64,000 nucleotides of DNA, taken from an uncultured Flavobacteriaceae bacterium. Its GTDB lineage: Bacteria > Bacteroidota > Bacteroidia > Flavobacteriales > Flavobacteriaceae. Shown here in pieces: positions 49,145 through 61,291 of the stretch (its first letter is position 1; each line of letters opens with the position of its first letter). A program made the position numbers and the translations under genes. The stretch is from positions 509,984-573,983 of the forward strand of contig CALSMD010000006.1 of the NCBI GenBank assembly GCA_943787365.1. Direction: 5' to 3'. Under the pieces are notes generated by a model. The model was given only the letters and a program-made list of their open reading frames with translations, had not been told where the DNA came from and did not search any database.

Positions 49145-50170
49145 TTATGAACGATATTCTTTTACAGCGTCAATAAATGCTTTTGCATGGTCAGTAGGTA
49201 TGTTTGGTAAAATTCCATGTCCTAGGTTGACAATGTACTTGTCTTTTCCAAATTCATTAATCATTTGGTGTACCATTTTTTTGATTTCAGCAGGGGGGGA
49301 CAACAATCTAGAAGGGTCAAAATTTCCTTGAAGTGTTATATTTCCACCAGTTAAATATCGAGCATTTCGAGCCGAACAGGTCCAGTCAATTCCAAGAGCC
49401 GAAGCATTGGATTTTGCCATCTCACCCAAAGCAAACCAACATCCTTTTCCAAAAGCAATTACAGGGGCGTCCTCTTTTAATGCTTCTATAATTTGATTGA
49501 TATACTGCCATGAAAATTCCTGATAATCTGTTGGAGACAACATCCCGCCCCAAGAATCAAATAGTTGAACTGCATTGACACCTGCTTTGACTTTTTCTTT
49601 AAGATAAGCAATGGTCGTATCTGTAATTTTTTGTAATAATTGATGTGCTGCCATCGGGTTTGTAAAACAAAACTCCTTAGCTTTATCAAAGTTTTTACTT
49701 CCTTGTCCTTGCACACAATAACATAAAATTGTCCAAGGCGAGCCTGCAAAACCGATTAAAGGAATGTCGTTGTTTAACAATTCTTTGGTCGCTTTGATGG
49801 CTTGATACACATAATCCAATTCTACGGTCACATCCGGAACAATAACATTGTCAACGTCTCTTTGTGTACGTACAGGGTTTGGTAAATAGGGTCCAAAATT
49901 GGGCTTCATTTGAACTTCAATATTCATTGCTTGTGGGATTACCAAAATATCACAAAACAAAATAGCAGCATCCATTCCGTAGCGTCGAATCGGTTGTACT
50001 GTAATTTCGCTCGCGAGTTCAGGTGTTCGACAACGGGTAAAAAAATCATACTTTTCACGAATGGCGATAAATTCTGGTAAGTAACGTCCTGCCTGACGCA
50101 TCATCCAAACAGGGGGACGCTCGACAGTTTCTCCTTTTAGGGCTCTTAAAAATAAATCGTTTTTAATCAT
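49145..50170 (-). CDS. hemE: Uroporphyrinogen decarboxylase
   Basis: [28 protein letters not shown]. Confidence 0.97.
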   Translation of the reverse strand: MIKNDLFLRALKGETVERPPVWMMRQAGRYLPEFIAIREKYDFFTRCRTPELASEITVQPIRRYGMDAAILFCDILVIPQAMNIEVQMKPNFGPYLPNPVRTQRDVDNVIVPDVTVELDYVYQAIKATKELLNNDIPLIGFAGSPWTILCYCVQGQGSKNFDKAKEFCFTNPMAAHQLLQKITDTTIAYLKEKVKAGVNAVQLFDSWGGMLSPTDYQEFSWQYINQIIEALKEDAPVIAFGKGCWFALGEMAKSNASALGIDWTCSARNARYLTGGNITLQGNFDPSRLLSPPAEIKKMVHQMINEFGKDKYIVNLGHGILPNIPTDHAKAFIDAVKEYRS

Positions 50171-50175
50171 AACGT

Positions 50176-51750
50176 TTAAATATAATTTTGATTCACAAGT
50201 TCGATGACGCTTTCTACGGTAGGGATTTTCGCGACACGTACATCTTTAAAATATTTTTTTGCTTCCTTAGCGGTGCTTTCCCCAATACAATATGCGATAC
50301 AGTCGGGGGTGTTTTTTTGTAAAAAACTTTGAATTGTAGAGGGACTGTAAAACATAACGCCCTCTATTGAACTCTCTAGTTTAGGGGCTTCTAGTTTCGT
50401 GCTATAAGCTTCAATTTCTTGAACTTTAATGTTGTTTTTTTCTAAAATAGTAGGTAAATCATCCATTCGAATGTCACTACAAAAATAGGTCACTTCAGAA
50501 CCTTCAATAAATTCTACTAGATAATTTGCCAATGCTTTAGCATTTTTTTCGGAGTGTTTGACAGGTCCAATTTTCTGCTCAATCAGGCGTTTGGTGCGTC
50601 TGCCAACACAATAAATGGTTTCAAAATTTAGGTCTTCAACAGGGCAGTTATTTAAGAGAGCTTCTACGCCATTTTTGCTAGTGATAACCACATTTTTATG
50701 AGCGGCTTTTAAAAACAGCGGCTTGATTCTATTTGTGGCTGTTTTGACAAAGTCAGAACTCTCAACTTTAAGGGTGTTGTTAAATAAATCTTTTTGACCT
50801 TGACTTAATAATTTTGAAGAAAAAATAGTGGTTGGAAGCGTTTCTATTGCTGTGGTACCTATCAGTGTTTTGCCTCCACGACTTAAAATAAATTCAACAC
50901 AATCATCAACAAGGGCATGGTGTTCGCCAAGTTTTGCGGTGCGTTTTGCTTCAATTTTTTTAGTTCCATCTGTGCTTAAAATAATCCCATGGAAATGAAC
51001 TTCTTCTTCTTTGATATAGGCGAGTGCTCCAATGGGTGCGCTACAGCCACCCTCTAATTTATTTAAAAACTCACGTTCAATTCTTGTAGATATTTCAGTT
51101 TCTTCATGGTTAAGCGGCGCACAGGCTTCCATAGCTTCAAGATTCGATTTTAAGGTTGCAATCATCAGCGCCCCTTGTGCTGGTGCGGGAACCATCCATT
51201 CCAAATTTACAGAGTTTTCAGGGGTTAGTTCTAGACGCCCCAATCCGGCTGCTGCAAAGATGGCACCATTCCAATCGCTGTTTTTTAATTTTTCAAGACG
51301 GGTATTTACATTTCCTCTTAAACCTACGATACTATGGGTAGGGTAGCGGTTGAGCCATTGTGCTTTTCTTCGTAAACTTCCGGTTGCAATCACAGCATTT
51401 TTTTGAGCTAGAAACTCTTCATTTTTTTTAAAAACAAGTGTATCTCTAATGTTTCCACGTTTCAAAACAGCTGCTTGAACGATCCCTTCTGGCAGCACCG
51501 TAGGCACATCTTTTAAGGAATGAACAGCAATATCAATTTCCTCATTTAGCAATGCAATATCCAAAGTACGTGTAAAAACTCCTGTAATCCCAAGTTCATA
51601 AATGGGTTTATTTAAAACCAAGTCCCCTGTAGACTTTACCGGAACCAATACGGTTTCATGCCCTAAATGTTGGAGTTGTGATTGGACGGTTTTTGCTTGC
51701 CAAAGCGCAAGAGCACTATCACGTGTACCGATTCGAATAATTTTAGACAT
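50176..51750 (-). CDS. hemCD: Hydroxymethylbilane synthase fused to uroporphyrinogen-III synthase
   Basis: N-terminal HemC ([29 protein letters not shown]), C-terminal HemD-like half ([25 protein letters not shown]); 524 aa. Confidence 0.9.
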   Translation of the reverse strand: MSKIIRIGTRDSALALWQAKTVQSQLQHLGHETVLVPVKSTGDLVLNKPIYELGITGVFTRTLDIALLNEEIDIAVHSLKDVPTVLPEGIVQAAVLKRGNIRDTLVFKKNEEFLAQKNAVIATGSLRRKAQWLNRYPTHSIVGLRGNVNTRLEKLKNSDWNGAIFAAAGLGRLELTPENSVNLEWMVPAPAQGALMIATLKSNLEAMEACAPLNHEETEISTRIEREFLNKLEGGCSAPIGALAYIKEEEVHFHGIILSTDGTKKIEAKRTAKLGEHHALVDDCVEFILSRGGKTLIGTTAIETLPTTIFSSKLLSQGQKDLFNNTLKVESSDFVKTATNRIKPLFLKAAHKNVVITSKNGVEALLNNCPVEDLNFETIYCVGRRTKRLIEQKIGPVKHSEKNAKALANYLVEFIEGSEVTYFCSDIRMDDLPTILEKNNIKVQEIEAYSTKLEAPKLESSIEGVMFYSPSTIQSFLQKNTPDCIAYCIGESTAKEAKKYFKDVRVAKIPTVESVIELVNQNYI

Positions 51751-53002
51751 GGCTTTTAGAATCTAATTGAAACACCTTTTTGATGAGTTCGAGACTTTCA
51801 CTTCTAGAGTTTGTTTCGTCCTTTAGATGGTGTGCAAAGTGGTTGGTTATTTTCTGAACTAAATTGGCACTGATTAACTCCGCTTGTGCTTCATTAAATT
51901 CATTTGTTTTTTTTCGTTGAGCATCCACTTCAGCAGTAGCAAACACTTCTAATTTTTGTTTGAGTGCTTTGATTGTGGGCGCAAATTTTCGGTTATCTAC
52001 CCAGGCTTCAAACTCCGTTTGAATGTCACTAATGATACTTTCAGCAATCGGAATATATACCTTTCTTTTCTCTAATGTTTCATCGGTCATTTGAGATAAA
52101 TGGTCTAAGTGTACCAAGGTGACCAATGGCAGTTCCATCACGTTTTCATTAACGTTTTTAGGAATTGATAAATCAAGAATCAGTAAAGGTTTTTTGTTTT
52201 GAATAAGGTGTTTATCAATTGTTGGGTTTTGTGCTCCAGTTGCCACAATTAAAATATCGGTATTCCCGATTTCCTCTTGTAATTGACTGTAATCTTTGAC
52301 CAGAAGTTTAAATTTCCCTGCGATTTTATCTGCTCTGTCACGTGTGCGATTTATAAGCGTAATGTGCTCGTTTTTCGTGTGCTTTATAAGGTTTTCACAA
52401 GTGTTTCGTCCAATTTTTCCAGTTCCAAAAAGCAAGATGTTTTTGGAAGAAATTTCATTTATAGTTTTTTTGATATAATGTACAGAAGCAAAAGAGACGG
52501 AGGTGGCTCCTGACGACAATTCTGTTTCTGTTTTTATGCGTTTACTAGCTTGAATCACCGCATTAATCAAACGCTCTAAATAGGCGTTAAGTAGTTGGTG
52601 TTTTTTAGAAACTTTTGCACTTAGTTTTAGTTGGCTAATAATTTCAAAATCGCCTAAAATCTGACTGTCTAAACCAGCACCAACTTTAAACATATGCTGA
52701 ATGGCATCACTATTTTTATAGACATATGCCACACTTTGAAAATCCTCAACAGTGCCTTGTGTATTGTCACAAAGTAATTTAATAAGTTCAAAAGGGTGTC
52801 TAGCAAAACCGTATATTTCGGTGCGGTTACATGTAGAGGTTGCCACTAAACTTTTTATGCCACTAGCTTTGGCTTGAACCAATAAATTTGTTTTAGCAGT
52901 TTTGTCTAAACTAAATTCCCCACGCATTTTAGCATCGGCCTTTTTATAGCTGAGGCCAATCACATAGAAATAGGTTTTTTCTGATTTATTGAATTGTTCC
53001 AT
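51743..53002 (-). CDS. hemA: Glutamyl-tRNA reductase
   Basis: VATSTCNRTEIYGFA; FGTGKIGRNTCENL; LILDLSIPKNV. Confidence 0.95.
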   Translation of the reverse strand: MEQFNKSEKTYFYVIGLSYKKADAKMRGEFSLDKTAKTNLLVQAKASGIKSLVATSTCNRTEIYGFARHPFELIKLLCDNTQGTVEDFQSVAYVYKNSDAIQHMFKVGAGLDSQILGDFEIISQLKLSAKVSKKHQLLNAYLERLINAVIQASKRIKTETELSSGATSVSFASVHYIKKTINEISSKNILLFGTGKIGRNTCENLIKHTKNEHITLINRTRDRADKIAGKFKLLVKDYSQLQEEIGNTDILIVATGAQNPTIDKHLIQNKKPLLILDLSIPKNVNENVMELPLVTLVHLDHLSQMTDETLEKRKVYIPIAESIISDIQTEFEAWVDNRKFAPTIKALKQKLEVFATAEVDAQRKKTNEFNEAQAELISANLVQKITNHFAHHLKDETNSRSESLELIKKVFQLDSKSHV

Positions 53003-53173
53003 TAATATATTTGGAAATATTTCGTCACAAAAATAATTGCTTTGATTTGTAAAAAATAACGCTAGAAGAACTTTATATGTCGTTTAGAGGTTTGCATGTA
53101 TTATTTACTTATTTTTGTTCAAATTATTATTTTTGCAGGTAAAAATAAAGACAACTAATAATTTTTATTTATA

Positions 53174-54094
53174 ATGAGTCTAAATAAAGACAGCTTCAAA
53201 AGTGCGGAATCTCTTCCAAAAAATATCGCTCAAGGATCTTTTTTAGAAACAGCGGTCGAGACGGGATTTATTGTTATGACGTATCAGAACGAAACTTCTG
53301 AAGTTCAACTCCTTGAAAAGGAAATAGATAGCTCGTACATTCAATTTCACTTTTGCTTGAAAGGACAGAGTAAGTTTGTGTTTAACAACGGAACTTACAG
53401 TCTTAACATTTCTGAAGAAAATTCACTATTACTTTACAACCCCCAAAGAGATTTGCCGATTTATTTAGAGGTTGACCCAAAAACTTGGGTTGTATCGTTA
53501 TTAATTTCTATTAAAAAATTCCACGGATTATTTTCCCATGAAGCGGATTATATCACATTTTTAAGCGAAGACAATCAAGATAAAAAATATTATAAAGACG
53601 GACATATTTCTCCCTCTATGGCCATTGTTTTAAACCAACTTATTAATTACAATTTAAATTCCACCATCAAGTCTTTATATTTTAAAGGGAAAGCGTATGA
53701 GTTGTTAAGTTTGTATTTTAATAGGGGTGAAGAAGTAAACATTGAGCAATGTCCTTTTTTGGTTGATGATTCAAATGTTGTTAGAATCAGGCAAGCCAAA
53801 GACATTATTATCAACCGTCTTTCGGAGCCTCCAACCTTATCGGCTTTAGCCGTTGAAATTGATTTGAGCCTCAAGAAACTCAAAGAAGGATTTAAGCAAA
53901 TTTACGGGACAACGGTTTATGGATTTTTATTTGATTATAAAATGGAACTTGCTCGAAAATTATTAGAATCTGGCGCTCATAACGTCAATGAAGTTGGACT
54001 TAAAGTAGGCTACAGTACGGCCAGTCATTTTATTTCAGCATTTAAAAAACAATATGGGACCACTCCCAAAAAATACATTCAATCTCTTAATTAA
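53174..54094 (+). CDS. AraC-family transcriptional regulator
   Basis: C-terminal HTH: LSLKKLKEGFKQIYGTTVYGFLFDYKMELARKLLESGAHNVNEVGLKVGYSTASHFISAFKKQYGTTPKKY. Confidence 0.93.
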   Translation: MSLNKDSFKSAESLPKNIAQGSFLETAVETGFIVMTYQNETSEVQLLEKEIDSSYIQFHFCLKGQSKFVFNNGTYSLNISEENSLLLYNPQRDLPIYLEVDPKTWVVSLLISIKKFHGLFSHEADYITFLSEDNQDKKYYKDGHISPSMAIVLNQLINYNLNSTIKSLYFKGKAYELLSLYFNRGEEVNIEQCPFLVDDSNVVRIRQAKDIIINRLSEPPTLSALAVEIDLSLKKLKEGFKQIYGTTVYGFLFDYKMELARKLLESGAHNVNEVGLKVGYSTASHFISAFKKQYGTTPKKYIQSLN

Positions 54095-54099
54095 CCAAT

Positions 54100-55116
54100 A
54101 TGAAAGGCGTTTTATTAGTAAACCTCGGGTCTCCAGATAGTCCCACTCCAAAAGATGTTAAAAAATATTTAGGTGAATTTTTGATGGACGAACGCGTAAT
54201 CGATGTTCCTCTATGGGCACGAACCCTTTTAGTCAAAGGCATTATTTTAAATACACGCCCTAAACAATCGGCAAAAGCGTATAAAAAAATATGGTGGGAA
54301 GAAGGGTCTCCATTGATTGTTTTATCCGAACGTTTAGAAAATAAACTTAAAAAAGAAGTCGAATTGCCCGTAGCACTCGCCATGCGTTATGGCAGCATGA
54401 CCATTAAAAATGGACTTCAAAAATTAGTCGATCAAGGGGTTGATGAGGTTTTAATTGTTCCCTTATATCCACAATATGCAATGGCTACGACCGAAACAAT
54501 TTTGGTACTCGCTAAAGAATTAAGAGATGCATACTTTCCACAATTGACACTTTCGGACTTACCCCCATTTTACAACAATCCGGAATATATTAAAGTCTTA
54601 TCCAATACGATTAAAGAATCGTTAAAAGGAAAAACATACGAACATTTATTGTTTTCTTATCACGGAATTCCAGAACGTCACATCCGTAAAAGTGACATCA
54701 CGAAGTCCCATTGTAAAATTGACAAGTCGTGTTGTGTTACCCCTTCAGAAGCACATGCCTATTGTTATAAACACCAATGTCTTGAAGTCACCCGTTTGGT
54801 GGGCGAAGAATTAGGTCTTGAGGATGCGGTCTATTCAACTTCGTTTCAATCGCGTTTAGGATTTGATCCTTGGTTGCAGCCTTACACCGACCGTACAATT
54901 GAGCGTTTAGGAAAAGAAGGCACAAAATCCATGGCGATTGCAACTCCCGCTTTTGTAAGTGATTGCCTTGAAACCCTAGAAGAAATTGCAATGGAAGGCG
55001 AAGAAATTTTTCACGAAGTAGGGGGTAAAGATTTCACAACCATTCCCTGTTTAAATGACGATCCGGCTTGGGTATCGCTTCTTGCTAAATGGGTTACAGA
55101 ATGGGCTTCAAAATAA
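54100..55116 (+). CDS. hemH: Ferrochelatase
   Basis: MKGVLLVNLGSPDSPTPKDVKKYL; FSYHGIPERHI; FQSRLGFDPWLQPYTD. Confidence 0.97.
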   Translation: MKGVLLVNLGSPDSPTPKDVKKYLGEFLMDERVIDVPLWARTLLVKGIILNTRPKQSAKAYKKIWWEEGSPLIVLSERLENKLKKEVELPVALAMRYGSMTIKNGLQKLVDQGVDEVLIVPLYPQYAMATTETILVLAKELRDAYFPQLTLSDLPPFYNNPEYIKVLSNTIKESLKGKTYEHLLFSYHGIPERHIRKSDITKSHCKIDKSCCVTPSEAHAYCYKHQCLEVTRLVGEELGLEDAVYSTSFQSRLGFDPWLQPYTDRTIERLGKEGTKSMAIATPAFVSDCLETLEEIAMEGEEIFHEVGGKDFTTIPCLNDDPAWVSLLAKWVTEWASK

Positions 55117-55126
55117 TTTAGACTGG

Positions 55127-56476
55127 ATGCAAAAATCTACCTCACAAGACTTTGGCACTGAAACGATTGGTAAACTATTAATCAAACAGGCTGTTCCAGC
55201 ATCCATTGGAATTTTAGTCATGTCGCTTAATATTTTAGTTGATACAATTTTTGTGGGGCATTGGATTGGTTCGCAAGCCATTGCGGCAATTAATGTGGTA
55301 CTGCCAGTCTCATTTTTTATTGCTGCTTTGGGAATGTCTATAGGGATTGGAGGATCTTCTATTATTTCTAGAGCACTCGGAGCAAAAGAGGTGCCAAAAG
55401 CCTTTAAAACGTTTGGAAATCAAATTACAATGACTTTGTTGTTGACGGTTGTACTTGTGTTTTTTGGGTTGTATTATATTGATGGGATTATACCAACGTT
55501 TGGTGGCAAAGGGACTATTTTTGAGCCTGCAAAAATATACTACAGAATTGTACTCTATGGAGTTCCTTTTTTAGCCTTGTCTATGATGGGAAATACGGTG
55601 ATTAGAGCCGAAGGCAAACCCAAATTCGCGATGTATGCGATGATGATTCCATCGGTTTCAAATTTAGTATTAGATGTCCTTCTAATAAATGTGATGGATT
55701 TGGGAATGATGGGTGCAGCTTGGGCTACAACAGGTTCTTATGTACTATGTTTTTCGTTTATTTTATGGTTTTTTCTTTCCAAAAATTCTGAAATGAAAAT
55801 TTCATGGCCACATTTTAAACTCCAAAAAACAATTGTATCAGAAATCAGTAATCTAGGTTCAGTGACCCTATCACGACAAGCCATTGTGAGTATTACCTAT
55901 TTGTTAATGAACACTATTTTATATGATTTCGGCGGAGAAACATCGGTGACATCCTATGCAATAGTCTCTCGAATGCTAATGTTTGCACTGTTTCCGATTT
56001 TTGGAATTACACAAGGTTTTGTTCCCATAGCAGGTTATAATTATGGGGCTCATAATTATGAACGCGTCAAAAAAACCATCCGAATTGCAATTACATATTC
56101 GATGGCGTTGGCGTTTCTAATCTTTGTGTTGTTGATTGGGTTCCCAGAACTGATTACGCGCATGTTTACTACAGATCCTTTGGTAATTGAAAAAACACCT
56201 GTTGCGATGCGTTGGGTCTTTGCAGCCACTCCCATTATCGCAATTCAGCTGATTGGATCCGCCTATTTTCAGGCCGTAGGGAAAGCAGTACCCGCTCTTT
56301 TGTTGACCTTGTCTCGACAAGGGTTTTTCTTTATTCCTCTCATTTTTATACTACCTTTATGGTATGGGGAACTCGGTGTTTGGATGGCGTTTCCAGCCTC
56401 AGATGTGTTATCTACTCTAGTCACCGCATTTATTTTATATAGAGAAGTCAAGACTAAATTAATTTCAAAATCATAA
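55127..56476 (+). CDS. MATE family efflux transporter
   Basis: ATG 55127 (MQKSTSQDFGTETIGKLLIKQAVPASIGILVMSLNILVDTIFVGHWIG). Confidence 0.93.
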   Translation: MQKSTSQDFGTETIGKLLIKQAVPASIGILVMSLNILVDTIFVGHWIGSQAIAAINVVLPVSFFIAALGMSIGIGGSSIISRALGAKEVPKAFKTFGNQITMTLLLTVVLVFFGLYYIDGIIPTFGGKGTIFEPAKIYYRIVLYGVPFLALSMMGNTVIRAEGKPKFAMYAMMIPSVSNLVLDVLLINVMDLGMMGAAWATTGSYVLCFSFILWFFLSKNSEMKISWPHFKLQKTIVSEISNLGSVTLSRQAIVSITYLLMNTILYDFGGETSVTSYAIVSRMLMFALFPIFGITQGFVPIAGYNYGAHNYERVKKTIRIAITYSMALAFLIFVLLIGFPELITRMFTTDPLVIEKTPVAMRWVFAATPIIAIQLIGSAYFQAVGKAVPALLLTLSRQGFFFIPLIFILPLWYGELGVWMAFPASDVLSTLVTAFILYREVKTKLISKS

Positions 56477-56478
56477 TT

Positions 56479-57015
56479 ATGGATTCTTATAACTATATTA
56501 AATCGCTTCATTTGATTTTTGTAATCACATGGTTTGCGGGGTTATTTTATATTCCTCGTATTTTTATATATCACATTGAATCGTCCCAAAAAGCATCTCC
56601 CGACAAAGAAATTTTATCAACACAGATGAAGCTAATGGCAAAACGCTTGTGGTATATTATTACATGGCCCTCTGCAATTTTAGCTATAGTCTTTGGTCTT
56701 TGGCTTTTGGTCTTAGCACCCATTTGGCTCGAACAGTCTTGGATGCATGCAAAGTTAGGGTTTGTGGTATTGCTCATTATGTATCACATCAAAACACATC
56801 TTATTTTTAAGGAACTTCAAAAAGACCAAATTAAATACACCTCTAATTTTATGCGTATTTGGAATGAAGGCGCGACGCTCATTCTTTTTGCAGTTGTATT
56901 TTTAGTATTATTAAAAAACACCCTCAATATGGCTTATGGAATGTTGGGGCTTGTTGGGTTGGCAATTCTTTTAATGTTCGGAATTAAATTATACAAACGC
57001 ACACGTTCTGAGTAA
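56479..57015 (+). CDS. hemJ: Protoporphyrinogen IX oxidase HemJ (CopD-like)
   Basis: MDSYNYIKSLHLIFVITWFAGLFYIPRIFIYH; heme cluster context. Confidence 0.85.
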   Translation: MDSYNYIKSLHLIFVITWFAGLFYIPRIFIYHIESSQKASPDKEILSTQMKLMAKRLWYIITWPSAILAIVFGLWLLVLAPIWLEQSWMHAKLGFVVLLIMYHIKTHLIFKELQKDQIKYTSNFMRIWNEGATLILFAVVFLVLLKNTLNMAYGMLGLVGLAILLMFGIKLYKRTRSE

Positions 57016-57068
57016 TCATTAAGTGATGTCCTCGTTTTTTTTTCTATATTTAACAAAAGTCTATTTTT

Positions 57069-58535
57069 ATGGCAAAACGTAAATTGTCTTTAAGCTCTCG
57101 TATTTTTATATATATGATTATGTTGGTTGTTGTCGCCTCCATACTTATTGCTGGTGTCACAATTTATCAATATAATGAGCAGTCTCAAGACTACCACCGA
57201 TTGCGTTTGGAACGAAAGGAGGCACAACTTATTTCGAGTATAAATTATGTTTTAAAAGAAACAACTTGGGAGGTTAAAACAGAGAATCTCCCTCTGATTT
57301 TTAAAGATAAAATATATGAGATTGCCAATATTCACAACGTGAATTTTAACCTCTATGATTTAAAGGGCGACCTGATTAAAATGTCGAAACCTAATTTCGA
57401 TAAAAACACCATTGATACGCGCCTATCAGAGGATATTTTAGATAAACTTAAACAAAGTGTCTCCAAGCGTTTTGTTGAAAAAATCAAACGATTTGGGGAA
57501 GATTATAGGTCTTCGTATATGATATTTACTGACAGTAACGCCAAACCCCTTGGCGTATTAAACGTCCCTTATTTTGATGACGATTCTTTGAATTATGGCG
57601 AACTTAAAGCATTTTTAATTCGGCTGAGTTATGCGTATATCATCATGATTTTACTGGCTATAGCCTTTGCGTATTTTGTATCTAAATACATTACAAAATC
57701 ACTTCAAACGATTCAAGAAAAAATGAAGGAAACGCGCTTGGGAAAACGCAATCAAAAAATAGAACTTAAAGGAGCAAGTTCAGAGATTTCCGCTTTGGTT
57801 GAATCCTACAATAATATGATTGATGAATTGGAGGACAGTGTTAAAAAGTTGGCTTCAAGTCAGCGAGAACAAGCCTGGCGCGAAATGGCAAAACAAGTGG
57901 CTCATGAAATCAAAAACCCATTGACCCCTATGCGTTTAAGCGTACAAAGTTTTCAGCATAAATTTGACCCACAAGATCCAGATATTCACAAAAAAGTTAA
58001 TGAATACACCAAGACATTAATCCAACAAATAGATACCATGAGCTCTATTGCATCGGCTTTTTCAGATTTTGCGAAAATGCCTGCTCAAAAACTCGAAGTT
58101 TTAAATGTGGTTGAAGTTGTGGAGTTGGCTCTGGAGATTTTTCCAGAAAAAGACCTAAAATTCATTTCAAAAGAGCCTGAAATCATTGCTAATTTTGACC
58201 GGTCTCAATTGATTCGAATTATTACCAATTTAGTGAAAAATGCCGTCCAATCCATCCCTAAAGATCGCTCACCTCAGATTAGTATTCACCTGTTTTCTGA
58301 TGATACAGACGTTATAATTGAGGTTAAGGATAACGGCAGTGGGATTACAAAAGCCATCGAAGACCGAATTTTTGAACCTAAGTTCACAACCAAAACAAGT
58401 GGTATGGGACTGGGCTTACCAATGATAAAAAACATGATTGACACGTATAATGGTAGTATTAACTTCTCTTCTGTTATAGATGAGGGAAGCCAGTTTACCG
58501 TACGTTTCCCTAAATATTTTAAAGATGAAGTATAA
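57069..58535 (+). CDS. Sensor histidine kinase (HAMP, NtrY-like)
   Basis: WREMAKQVAHEIKNPLTPMRLSVQ; NLVKNAVQSIP; KFTTKTSGMGLGLPMIKNMI. Confidence 0.93.
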   Translation: MAKRKLSLSSRIFIYMIMLVVVASILIAGVTIYQYNEQSQDYHRLRLERKEAQLISSINYVLKETTWEVKTENLPLIFKDKIYEIANIHNVNFNLYDLKGDLIKMSKPNFDKNTIDTRLSEDILDKLKQSVSKRFVEKIKRFGEDYRSSYMIFTDSNAKPLGVLNVPYFDDDSLNYGELKAFLIRLSYAYIIMILLAIAFAYFVSKYITKSLQTIQEKMKETRLGKRNQKIELKGASSEISALVESYNNMIDELEDSVKKLASSQREQAWREMAKQVAHEIKNPLTPMRLSVQSFQHKFDPQDPDIHKKVNEYTKTLIQQIDTMSSIASAFSDFAKMPAQKLEVLNVVEVVELALEIFPEKDLKFISKEPEIIANFDRSQLIRIITNLVKNAVQSIPKDRSPQISIHLFSDDTDVIIEVKDNGSGITKAIEDRIFEPKFTTKTSGMGLGLPMIKNMIDTYNGSINFSSVIDEGSQFTVRFPKYFKDEV

Positions 58536-59307
58536 CATGATTTTAAGTGATTTTAGTGATGGAGTTACCACGATCACAATCAATAGACCCACAAAGTTAA
58601 ATGCATTAAACAGTGCCACTATTTTTGAATTGCATACGGCTTTAAAGGCTGCTGAATCGGATTTAGACACCAAAGTAATCATCATTACGGGCAGTGGCGA
58701 AAAGGCTTTTGTGGCAGGGGCTGATATTAGTGAGTTTGCACATTTTGATCAAACAGAAGGGCGTTCATTGTCTAAAGAAGGTCAGGATTTATTGTTTGAT
58801 TTTATAGAGAATTTATCCACTCCGGTTATTGCGGCTGTCAATGGATTTGCGCTTGGAGGTGGGTTGGAATTGGCTATGGCTGCACATTTCAGATTGGCGA
58901 GTACGAATGTCCGTATGGGTTTGCCAGAAGTATCTCTGGGGTTGATTCCTGGCTATGGAGGAACGCAACGCTTGGCACAGCTCATAGGAAAAGGACGTGC
59001 TATGGAAATGATCATGACAGCAACTATGATTGATGGCGAAAAAGCACTCGCTTATGGGCTTGTAAACCATGTAGTACCTCAAGAGGAATTATTGCCAAAG
59101 TGTTTTGCTTTAGCAGATAAAATTAAATCAAACTCTTCTTTAGCAATCTCTGCGGCGATCAAAGCAGTTAATGCAAATTTTGCTGATGGGGTGAATGGTT
59201 ATGACGTTGAAATTTCTGAATTCGGAAAGTGTTTTGATACTGAAGATTTTGAAGAAGGAACGACTGCTTTTTTAGAAAAACGTAAGGCTAAGTTTTCAGG
59301 GAAATAA
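58525..59307 (+). CDS. Enoyl-CoA hydratase/isomerase family protein
   Basis: GSGEKAFVAGADISEFA; AAVNGFALGGGLELAMAAHFRLAS; PEVSLGLIPGYGGTQRLAQLIGKG. Start ATG 58525 or 58537. Confidence 0.94.
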   Translation: MKYNMILSDFSDGVTTITINRPTKLNALNSATIFELHTALKAAESDLDTKVIIITGSGEKAFVAGADISEFAHFDQTEGRSLSKEGQDLLFDFIENLSTPVIAAVNGFALGGGLELAMAAHFRLASTNVRMGLPEVSLGLIPGYGGTQRLAQLIGKGRAMEMIMTATMIDGEKALAYGLVNHVVPQEELLPKCFALADKIKSNSSLAISAAIKAVNANFADGVNGYDVEISEFGKCFDTEDFEEGTTAFLEKRKAKFSGK

Positions 59308-59308
59308 A

Positions 59309-59334
59309 AAAGCCCAAACAGTTGTTTGAGCTTT
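59309..59334. terminator. Bidirectional terminator-like hairpin between enoyl-CoA hydratase and atpC
   Basis: AAAGCCCAAACA-GT-TGTTTGAGCTTT, one mismatch. Confidence 0.75.
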
Positions 59335-59362
59335 CAGTTTTGTATCATCAAAAGGTATTGTA

Positions 59363-59638
59363 TTAGTCAGCTAATACAATGATTTTATTAGCATTCATTT
59401 CAATAGCACCAGAATCAATGGCAAACCAATAGCCTTTTCCTTTTTTTTCAAAAAATTCTTTATTTGCATCATCGAGTGTAATATCTCCCGCGATTTTTAC
59501 AGATCCTTTTTTAAGAATCGATACAATTGCGGCGTGATTATTTAGCATTTCAAAATCACCATTCACACCAGGAACAGAGACACTGTCTACCTCTCCTTTA
59601 AATATGGTTGCTTCTGGAGTTACAATTTCTAAATACAT
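59363..59638 (-). CDS. atpC: F0F1 ATP synthase subunit epsilon
   Basis: MYLEIVTPEATIFKGEVDSVSVPGVNGDFEMLNNHAAIVSILKKGSV. Confidence 0.95.
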   Translation of the reverse strand: MYLEIVTPEATIFKGEVDSVSVPGVNGDFEMLNNHAAIVSILKKGSVKIAGDITLDDANKEFFEKKGKGYWFAIDSGAIEMNANKIIVLAD

Positions 59639-59648
59639 AGTCTATTTT

Positions 59649-61235
<1,587 letters not shown>

Positions 61236-61237
61236 TT

Positions 61238-61268
61238 AAAAAACCCAGAGCATTGCTCCGGGTTTTTT
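61238..61268 (-). terminator. Intrinsic terminator downstream of the SGNH lipoprotein gene
   Basis: AAAAAACCCAGAGCATTGCTCCGGGTTTTTT. Confidence 0.82.
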
Positions 61269-61291
61269 AGGTTTTTTATATTCAGAAAAAT

